A stretch of 64,000 bases of DNA from Streptomyces sp. JH34 (GTDB lineage Bacteria > Actinomycetota > Actinomycetes > Streptomycetales > Streptomycetaceae). The notes under the pieces were generated by a model. It was not told where the DNA came from and did no database searches. It saw only the letters and a list, made by a program, of their open reading frames with translations. The stretch spans positions 1,302,001 through 1,366,000 of the forward strand of contig NZ_JAJSOO010000001.1 of the NCBI RefSeq assembly GCF_029428875.1. Reading direction: 5' to 3'. The translations under genes and the position numbers were made by a program. Positions 58,066 through 64,000 of the stretch are shown here, in pieces. Numbering within the stretch: position 1 is the first letter of the stretch; each line of letters starts with the position of its first letter.

Positions 58066-58857
58066 ATGGCGACCACCACCCTCACCAAGGCCGAGGACCG
58101 TGCAGCGGTCGAGCACGCCGCCCGTATCCAGCACGTCTCGAAATCCTTCGCAGGACCCACGGGGCAGCAGCTCGTCCTGGACGACATCACGCTCGACGTC
58201 GCTCCGGGTGAGTTCGTCACCCTCCTGGGAGCTTCCGGGTGCGGTAAGTCCACGCTGCTCAACCTGGTGGCGGGGCTCGACCGTCCGACCGCGGGGTCCA
58301 TCGAGACCCCCGGCGGGCGGCCCGCCCTGATGTTCCAGGAGCACGCCCTCTTCCCGTGGCTGACCGCGGGCAAGAACATCGAACTGGCCCTGCGTCTGCG
58401 CGGGGTGCCGAAGTCGGACCGCCGCCCGGAGGCGGAGCGGCTGCTCGAACTCGTACGCCTCGGCGGGGCGTACGGGAAGCGGGTGCACGAGCTCTCGGGC
58501 GGTATGCGCCAGCGGGTGGCGATGGCCCGGGCGCTCGCCCAGGACAGCCAACTGCTGCTGATGGACGAGCCGTTCGCCGCGCTCGACGCCATCACCCGCG
58601 ATGTGCTGCACGACGAACTGACTCGGATCTGGCGCGAGACGAACGCGTCGGTCCTCTTCGTCACCCACAACGTGCGCGAGGCGGTGCGGCTCGCCCAGCG
58701 CGTGATCCTGCTGTCCTCGCGTCCCGGCCGGATCGCCCGGGAGTGGACGGTCGACATCGAGCAGCCCCGCCGCATCGAGGACACCGCCGTGGCGGAGCTT
58801 TCCGTCGAGATCACCGAAGAACTGCGTGGGGAGATCCGCCGACATGGCCAGCACTGA
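58066..58857 (+). CDS. ABC transporter ATP-binding protein (sulfonate type)
   Basis: A 263-residue SsuB-like ATPase: Walker A GASGCGKST, Q-loop LMFQEHALFPWLTA, signature LSGGMRQRVAMARAL, Walker B LLLMDEPFAALD and H-loop FVTHN. ATG 58066 has CAGGAGG upstream. Its end overlaps the permease start by 14 bases. Confidence 0.94.
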   Translation: MATTTLTKAEDRAAVEHAARIQHVSKSFAGPTGQQLVLDDITLDVAPGEFVTLLGASGCGKSTLLNLVAGLDRPTAGSIETPGGRPALMFQEHALFPWLTAGKNIELALRLRGVPKSDRRPEAERLLELVRLGGAYGKRVHELSGGMRQRVAMARALAQDSQLLLMDEPFAALDAITRDVLHDELTRIWRETNASVLFVTHNVREAVRLAQRVILLSSRPGRIAREWTVDIEQPRRIEDTAVAELSVEITEELRGEIRRHGQH

Positions 58858-59722
58858 GACGAAGGCCGACGACCTGGCGGGGCTGGAAGCGGGCCTGGAC
58901 GCGCTCGACGCCGTCCAGGTGCGCCGGACACCGGTCCGCGAGGTCCTCCTCAAGAAGGTCCTGCCGCCGGTCGTCGCGGTCGTCCTGGTCGTCCTCGTCT
59001 GGCAGTTGCTGGTCTGGGCGAAGGTCACCGACGACTACAAGCTGCCGCCGCCCGCCGCGGTCTGGAACAGCCTGACCGACATGTGGATGCAGGGCACCCT
59101 GCTGGAGGTCATCTGGACCAGCGTGTCGCGCGGTCTGTTCGGCTTCGTGATGGCCGTCGCGATCGGCACCCCGCTGGGCCTGCTGGTCGCGCGGGTCAAG
59201 GTCGTCCGGGCGGCCATCGGGCCGATCCTGTCCGGCCTGCAGTCCCTGCCGTCCGTGGCGTGGGTGGCGCCGGCCATCATCTGGCTCGGCCTCGACGACA
59301 GGACGATGTACGCGGTGATCCTGCTCGGCGCGGTCCCGTCCGTCGCCAACGGACTGGTCTCCGGCGTCGACCAGGTGCCGCCGCTGTTCTTGCGCGCGGG
59401 CCGCACGATCGGAGCGACGGGGCTGCGCGGGACGATCCACATCGTCCTGCCGGCCGCGCTGCCCGGCTACCTCGCGGGCCTCAAGCAGGGCTGGGCGTTC
59501 TCCTGGCGTTCACTCATGGCCGCCGAGATCATCGCCTCCTCGCCCGACCTGGGCCTGGGGCTGGGCCAGTTGCTGGAGAACGGCCGGAACAACTTCGACA
59601 TGCCGGGGATCTTCCTGGCGATCCTGCTCATCCTGTTCGTCGGCATCGCGATCGATCTGCTGATCTTCAGTCCGCTGGAGCGGCGGGTGCTGCGCAGCCG
59701 TGGTCTCCTGGTGAAGAGCTGA
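58844..59722 (+). CDS. ABC transporter permease (sulfonate type)
   Basis: A 292-residue SsuC-like permease with six membrane segments and the EAA loop AGRTIGATGLRGTIHIVLPAALPGYLAGL. The start overlaps the ATPase gene. The N-terminal 40 residues are acidic and cytoplasmic. Confidence 0.93.
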   Translation: MASTETKADDLAGLEAGLDALDAVQVRRTPVREVLLKKVLPPVVAVVLVVLVWQLLVWAKVTDDYKLPPPAAVWNSLTDMWMQGTLLEVIWTSVSRGLFGFVMAVAIGTPLGLLVARVKVVRAAIGPILSGLQSLPSVAWVAPAIIWLGLDDRTMYAVILLGAVPSVANGLVSGVDQVPPLFLRAGRTIGATGLRGTIHIVLPAALPGYLAGLKQGWAFSWRSLMAAEIIASSPDLGLGLGQLLENGRNNFDMPGIFLAILLILFVGIAIDLLIFSPLERRVLRSRGLLVKS

Positions 59723-59727
59723 TTCCC

Positions 59728-60492
59728 ATGGCGTCCCCCGTTCTCCTCGTCATCGCCCACGGCAGCCGCGACCCGCGGCACGCGGCGACCGTGCACGCGC
59801 TCACCGCGCGTGTGCGGTCGCTGCGGCCCGGGCTGCGCGTGGAGACCGGCTTCCTGGACTTCAACGCCCCGTCCGTGCCCCGGGTGCTGGAGCGCCTGGC
59901 CGCGGAGGGGTCCGGCGAGGTCGTCGCGCTCCCGCTGTTGCTGACCCGGGCCTTCCACGCCAAGTCGGACATCCCCTCGGTGCTGAGGGAGGCCCGGAGC
60001 AGGCTTCCCCGGCTGCGGATCCGCCAGGCCGACGTGCTCGGTCCGTCTCCGCTGCTGAACTCGGCGCTGGAACAGAGGCTGTTCGAGGCCGGGGTGGCTC
60101 CCGGGGACAAGGGCTCGACGGGGCTGGTACTGGCCTCGGCGGGCTCCACCGACCCGGAGGCGATCGCAGTGATCGCTGAAATCGCGCGGGAGCTGCGGCA
60201 CACCGGTTGGTGCGCCGTGCGGCCTGCGTTCGCCTCCGCTGTGGTTGCCGACGGCCCGTCCCGCACAGCCGACGCGGTGCGCGCCCTCCGGGCCGACGGG
60301 GTACGGCGGGTGGCGGTGGCGCCGTACGTCATCGCCCCGGGCCGTCTCCCCGACCGTATCGCCACGGGCGCCGAGGAGGCCGGGGCCGACGTACTGGCCG
60401 ATGTCCTGGGCCCGTCCCCGGCCCTCGCCCGGCTGCTGCTGACCCGCTACGACGAGGCGCGCGTCCCGGTGACCGGGGCGATGACCGCCTAG
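59728..60492 (+). CDS. Sirohydrochlorin chelatase (CbiX/SirB family)
   Basis: 254 residues with the two-fold CbiX repeat: VLLVIAHGSRDPRHAATVHALTARVRSL with the active-site His, PLLLTRAFHAKSDIP, and the second half LASAGSTDPEAIAVIAEIA and VAPYVIAPGRLPDRI. It inserts iron into sirohydrochlorin to give siroheme, the cofactor of the sulfite reductase heading this operon. Its TAG stop lies inside the CTAG target site of the IS element, so insertion left the protein intact. Confidence 0.93.
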   Translation: MASPVLLVIAHGSRDPRHAATVHALTARVRSLRPGLRVETGFLDFNAPSVPRVLERLAAEGSGEVVALPLLLTRAFHAKSDIPSVLREARSRLPRLRIRQADVLGPSPLLNSALEQRLFEAGVAPGDKGSTGLVLASAGSTDPEAIAVIAEIARELRHTGWCAVRPAFASAVVADGPSRTADAVRALRADGVRRVAVAPYVIAPGRLPDRIATGAEEAGADVLADVLGPSPALARLLLTRYDEARVPVTGAMTA

Positions 60493-60648
60493 TACTCCAG
60501 CGTGGTTTCGTGGTCACGTGCGGGTCGACTGCGCCCAGACCTGTAGGAAGCCCCTTGAGTCGAGCCGCAGTTGCAGGCGGGCTCGGTGGGCACACATATG
60601 GATGGTCGGGCCAGGAACCGAACTACTGGAGCACACGTCTCCCGCACC

Positions 60649-61437
60649 ATGACCTCAAGCGAGCACCAAGAGCACCCGTTTTCCACCAGGCTGGTTTCAC
60701 CGTCCTCGGTATGTGTGGATCCGTCGAAGAGCAACGACTACAACAGCTTCGCCGAGGCGTACACGGCCGTGAACGAAACCAACCTGGTCAATGCCTACTA
60801 CGAGCGTCCCGCGATGCTGGCCCTCGCTGGAGACGTGGCTGGCCGGCGGATCCTCGACGCCGGCTGTGGGTCGGGGGCCCTGTTTGCCGGGCTGCGCGAC
60901 CGTGGCGCCATTGTGAGTGGTTTCGATTCGAGTGCCGGGATGCTGGGGCTGGCTCGGCAGCGGCTCGGCGACGGTGCGGATCTGCAGGTGGCGGAGCTGG
61001 GCAGCCCGCTTCCCTACCCTGATGACACGTTCGACGATGTAGTGGCGTCCCTGGTGCTGCACTACCTGGAGGACTGGGGGCCGGCGCTGGCCGAGCTGCG
61101 ACGCGTACTCAGGCCCGGCGGTCGGCTGATTGCGTCTGTCGACCATCCCTTTGCCGTCAACCTCATTCACCGCGAGGCCGGTCGCGAGGCCGAGTGCGAC
61201 TATTTCGACACCACCAAGTGGACCGTAGAGTGGAGCCTGGGTGGCCAGACCACCCTGGTGAGTCGCTGGAACAGGCCGCTGCACGCGATGATCGAGGCTT
61301 TCACCGGGGCCGGTTTCCGGATTACGGTCATCAGCGAGCCGGAGCCTGATCCCGCCGCCCGCGAGCTGTTCCCCGAGGCCATCGCGGCCGAGCCGCGCTT
61401 CCTGTGTTTCCTGTTCTTCGCACTGCAAGCGGATTAG
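60649..61437 (+). CDS. Class I SAM-dependent methyltransferase (IS passenger)
   Basis: 262 residues from ATG 60649; GTG 60715 is an alternative giving VDPSKSNDYNSFAEAYTAV. SAM motif I is ILDAGCGSGALFAGL, then GFDSSAGMLGLARQRL, FDDVVASLVLHYL and LRRVLRPGGRLIASVDHPF. This resembles UbiE-type enzymes; substrate unknown. It is somewhat less G+C-rich than the neighbours, especially near 60640-60720. Its TAG stop lies in TTAG, directly before the internal IS end. Confidence 0.87.
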   Translation: MTSSEHQEHPFSTRLVSPSSVCVDPSKSNDYNSFAEAYTAVNETNLVNAYYERPAMLALAGDVAGRRILDAGCGSGALFAGLRDRGAIVSGFDSSAGMLGLARQRLGDGADLQVAELGSPLPYPDDTFDDVVASLVLHYLEDWGPALAELRRVLRPGGRLIASVDHPFAVNLIHREAGREAECDYFDTTKWTVEWSLGGQTTLVSRWNRPLHAMIEAFTGAGFRITVISEPEPDPAARELFPEAIAAEPRFLCFLFFALQAD

Positions 61438-61460
61438 TACTCCGGTGTGCAGTCTCGCCA
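61438..61460 (+). repeat. Internal IS end-like sequence
   Basis: TACTCCGGTGTG following TTAG (61434-61437) resembles the outer left end (TACTCCAGCGTGG) at its first 8-9 bases. It probably is the diverged left end of the transposase-bearing IS. Confidence 0.55.
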
Positions 61461-61528
61461 TGGCCCAGGCGACGACGGCAGTACGGCAGCGCCTGACGCG
61501 GGCGGCCGCCGCGAGATGATCAAGGGTT

Positions 61529-62511
61529 GTGTGGACTCCTGAAGATCGGGCGGTAGCCGCAGGCCATAGCGTAGACCCTGACCGATGGCGGGCGATGTTC
61601 GACCAGGTCATGGCCCGGATCGCGGGCAGGTTCGGGCGCGTTGAGCCTCGGGCGGCGGCCCGTTCCTACCTGCTCGGGCGACTGGCGGGCGTCGAGCGGA
61701 AGAACTGCCGGCAGCTGGCCGAACGAGCGGGGCATAAGCGGCCCGGGCCCCTGCAGCGTCTGCTGAGGTATGCCCGATGGGACGCCGATGCGGTCGGCGA
61801 CGACCTGCGTTCCTACGCCGCCGAACACCTCGGCACCAACGATGCTGTTCTCGTCGTCGACGAGACCGGTTTCCTGAAGAAGGGCCGGTCCTCGGCGGGA
61901 GTGCAGAGGCAGTACACGGGCACCGCCGGACACATCGAGAACGCCCAGGTCGGCGTGTTCCTCGCCCTGGTCACCCGCCGGGGCCGGGCCCTGATCGACC
62001 GCCGGCTCTACCTGCCCGAGCGTTCCTGGAGCACCGATCCCGAGCGCCGCGAACTCGCCTTCCACCTGTGCTGGTCACCCACCACCGCGACGCTGGCCGA
62101 ACTCGTGCGCGTCGCCGGTGTCCGCTGGAGCATCGAGGAGTGTTTCCAGGCCGCCAAGAGCCATGTCGGCTCGACCACTATCAGGTCAGGCACTGGACAT
62201 CGTGGCACCGGCACATCACCCTCGCCATGCTCGCCCTGGCCTTCCTGACCGCCGTCGCCGCCGACGCGGCCCCCGGCCGACCCGCCGACCGGAACTTCCC
62301 GACTCAGGACAGCGACCCGATCTCCCTGACCGTCCCCGAAATCCGCCATCTGCTCACCGCGGTCTTCGCCCCGCCGGCCGCGACCGCAGCCAGGCTGCTG
62401 CACTGGTCCATCTGGCGCAGACGCCACCAGGCAACAGCCCGGCGCAGCCACTACCAACGGCGGTCTCTCGACGAACCTGCTGGAGGCCACGAAACCAGAC
62501 TGGAGTACTAG
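61529..62511 (+). pseudogene. IS701-family transposase, frameshifted
   Basis: GTG 61529 (AAGGG upstream) begins MWTPEDRAVAAGHSVDPDRW. IS701-type DDE features: [39 protein letters not shown] and [15 protein letters not shown]. There, near 62167-62170, one C seems missing (GTCGGCTCGAC instead of GTCGGCCTCGAC), and the rest ([26 protein letters not shown] to the end LEY) continues in the -1 frame to 62511. The final TAG is formed with the CTAG target duplication. Single-base loss or programmed shift cannot be separated here. Confidence 0.82.
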
Positions 62512-62559
62512 CCGGGGCCGGGGCCGCCCGTCCGTACCCGCCAGCCCGCCGCGTGACGC

Positions 62560-63147
62560 TCAGGCGGCGGCGACCGGGCGCGGATCCCTGCCGCTGAGGG
62601 CCAGAGCACGCTCGAAGTCGGACGCCTCGGCGGGCGGGACCACCTCACCGGCGAAGCCTTCGTACTGCCGGTAGAGCTCGGCTGTCCCCTCGACCGACTC
62701 CAGGAGGAAGGCCGCCGCCGGGCCGGAGAGCCGGAATTCCTGGGACGTGGCACGGGCCACGTCCCAGCCGTGCAGCGCGGTCTCCATGACGAGCATCCTG
62801 GCGATGTCCGGAGCGGGGGTGGAGCCGTGCCCCGTGTCGATGGTTCCTTCCCAGACCGCGGGGTCGGACCAGGCGGCGACCGCCCGGTCCAACTGGGCGG
62901 CGTAGCGCTCCGGCCAGTCGGCGTCGGCCGTGAAGTCACGGGCCGTCAGCTCGTCGGGGATCGGAGTGCGCAGGGCCCGGTGCTCCAGCCCGTGCGCGCT
63001 GTACAGCACCCAGTGGTTGATCAGTTCCCGCAGGTCCCAGTCGTGGCAGGGTGTCGTCGTGGAGACAGGTGGCGTGGCCCCTGCGCCCCGGGCGATCCCT
63101 GCGGATTCGGCCGCACACTCGGCCATGTGTTCGTACGCGTTCTTCAT
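62560..63147 (-). CDS. TIGR03086-type metal-binding (DinB/MDMPI fold) protein
   Basis: A 195-residue mycothiol-type DinB-fold protein. His residues characteristic of the metal site occur in TTPCHDWDLRELINHWVLYSAHG and in METALHGWDVARAT. Such proteins depend on mycothiol or act as small isomerases; specific function unknown. The start ATG 63147 is the only sensible one. Confidence 0.82.
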   Translation of the reverse strand: MKNAYEHMAECAAESAGIARGAGATPPVSTTTPCHDWDLRELINHWVLYSAHGLEHRALRTPIPDELTARDFTADADWPERYAAQLDRAVAAWSDPAVWEGTIDTGHGSTPAPDIARMLVMETALHGWDVARATSQEFRLSGPAAAFLLESVEGTAELYRQYEGFAGEVVPPAEASDFERALALSGRDPRPVAAA

Positions 63148-63213
63148 GGACCCATCGTGCGCTCTGCCCGGACGGCCGGTCTTGAAGAAATGCGACAGCG
63201 GGAGCGCGGGTGA

Positions 63214-64000
63214 TCAGGAAGCCGCGTCGACCAGGGCGGTGAGCTCGGCCGGTGTCATCGAGCCGGCGGCGCGGCGCTCCCGGGCGAAGGCGTTCACGGT
63301 GCGCCGCAGCACGTCGTTCACGGGGGTCGGGATGCCGTGCAGCCGGCCGAGGAGGACGATCTCGCCGTTGAGGTAGTCGGCCTCGATGGTGCCGGTGGCA
63401 CGGGTGAGGCTCTGCCAGGACGATCCGCCGCTCCGCTCGGAGCCGTCGAACGGGTCGAAGCGGATCCTGCCGCTGCGGGCGGCGTCCTGCTCCTCGCTCC
63501 CCACGGCTTCGATCCCGGCAGCCGCGAGCACCGCTCGCCCTTCCGCCCGGGCCCGTTCGAACAGGGCGAACGCCTCGGGGCCGGCGAGTACCCCGGTGGC
63601 CGCCTCGATCGCGTTGGCGAGGTTGGAGAGCAGCTTCGCGTACTTCCAGCGCATCACGTCGGGGACGACGGGAGCCTCCAGCTTCGCCTTCTCCCAGTCC
63701 GCGGCGATCGCCCGCACGGTGTCGTCGGTCCCGGACGGGTAACGGCCGAGGTGCAGGATGCCGGTGAGCGGGGCGCCGGCGGCGACGACCCGGCCCGCCT
63801 CCACGAAGCCGGCGGGGAGGTAGACGCAGCAGCCGTAGACCCGGCTGAACCGGCGCAGGGCCAGGCGTTCGCTCTCGACCCCGTTCTGCGCGCAGACCAG
63901 GGGGAGCCGCTCCCCCGCCGTCCCGCCGCCCGCCACCGGCCTGGCGCTCCAGGCGTCGAGCGCCGCGACGGCGTCCTGTGTCTTGACGGCGAGTACGAGG
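63214..64000 (-). CDS. Ketopantoate reductase-family oxidoreductase (5' end beyond window)
   Basis: The frame is open to the window edge, so the N-terminal NADP-binding part is missing. The visible portion has LVLAVKTQDAVAALDAW, LVCAQNGVESERLALRRF and the C-terminal ApbA_C domain with the catalytic Lys in VMRWKYAKLLSNLANAIEAATG and DYLNGEIVLLGRLHGIPTPVNDVLRRTVNA. It is a PanE/ApbA-like reductase; whether it acts on ketopantoate cannot be said from half a gene. Confidence 0.88.
   Translation of the reverse strand, partial: LVLAVKTQDAVAALDAWSARPVAGGGTAGERLPLVCAQNGVESERLALRRFSRVYGCCVYLPAGFVEAGRVVAAGAPLTGILHLGRYPSGTDDTVRAIAADWEKAKLEAPVVPDVMRWKYAKLLSNLANAIEAATGVLAGPEAFALFERARAEGRAVLAAAGIEAVGSEEQDAARSGRIRFDPFDGSERSGGSSWQSLTRATGTIEADYLNGEIVLLGRLHGIPTPVNDVLRRTVNAFARERRAAGSMTPAELTALVDAAS

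Larger units (their letters stand above)
60489..62511 (+). mobile_element. IS701-like element with a methyltransferase passenger
   Basis: Near-identical ends face inward: TACTCCAGCGTGGTTTCGTGG from 60493, and its complement with two changes ending at 62507. Each is bordered by CTAG (60489-60492 and 62508-62511), a 4-base duplication of the YTAR type known for IS701. Inside are a methyltransferase gene and a frameshifted IS701-type transposase. An internal end-like sequence, TTAG-TACTCCGGTGTG (61434-61449), suggests the transposase unit was once a separate IS. Confidence 0.85.

Noticed and set aside
1..64000. tRNA genes, rRNA genes and CRISPR arrays
   Set aside because: I saw no cloverleaf ending in CCA-like context, no rRNA signature and no regularly spaced repeats; a dedicated scan was not possible here.

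Overview
The window is high-G+C actinobacterial DNA and reads as a Streptomyces chromosome. Third-codon positions are almost all G or C, GTG starts are common, and the aerial-hypha surface proteins rodlin and chaplin sit beside typical streptomycete genes (DUF5949, DUF2637, an RsbW-like ATPase, a PucR-controlled xanthine dehydrogenase). I found no tRNA, rRNA or CRISPR array.

Layout. 1-1014: end of a peptidoglycan amidase and a tiny Cys-rich protein. 1111-9888: purine catabolism, with PucR divergent from a minus-strand set of FAD, 2Fe-2S and molybdenum subunits of xanthine dehydrogenase, an NCS2 purine permease and XdhC. 10066-21967: housekeeping and regulatory genes, including an iron-box-preceded ferric reductase, a secreted ribonuclease next to a barstar inhibitor, pyruvate oxidase, a PP2C-like protein, and rsgA with a possible leader ORF. 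22789-26780: a developmental cluster of three rodlins, one short chaplin, one sortase-anchored long chaplin and a secreted protein. The three rodlins share BldN-like promoter motifs.

26858-36931: a sialic-acid (nan) type region with two NanA-like aldolases, a ROK kinase, NanE epimerase, an MFS transporter, two FadR-type regulators and an esterase. Three dyad operators with a common core lie just downstream of three promoters and appear to define one regulon. Parts of it are decayed. A dipeptide-type ABC transporter survives only as the start of its binding protein joined out of frame to the end of its ATPase. The esterase is frameshifted and joined to the tail of another gene.

37009-44681: a CoA-dependent catabolic set (MaoC, MHS transporter, thiolase, LysR, two CoA-transferase subunits, 3-hydroxyacyl-CoA dehydrogenase). 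44753-50846: VOC protein, AraC regulator, YihY membrane protein, AidB-like acyl-CoA dehydrogenase, GAF regulator and GNAT acetyltransferase.

50980-60492: assimilatory sulfur genes: a leader peptide, sulfite reductase, a zinc-ribbon peptide, cysH, cysC, cysD, cysN, a sulfonate-type ABC transporter and a sirohydrochlorin chelatase that supplies the siroheme route for the reductase. A roughly 2 kb IS701-like element with a methyltransferase passenger sits exactly on the stop codon of the last gene (60489-62511). Two ordinary genes close the window; the last is a PanE-like reductase cut by the edge.
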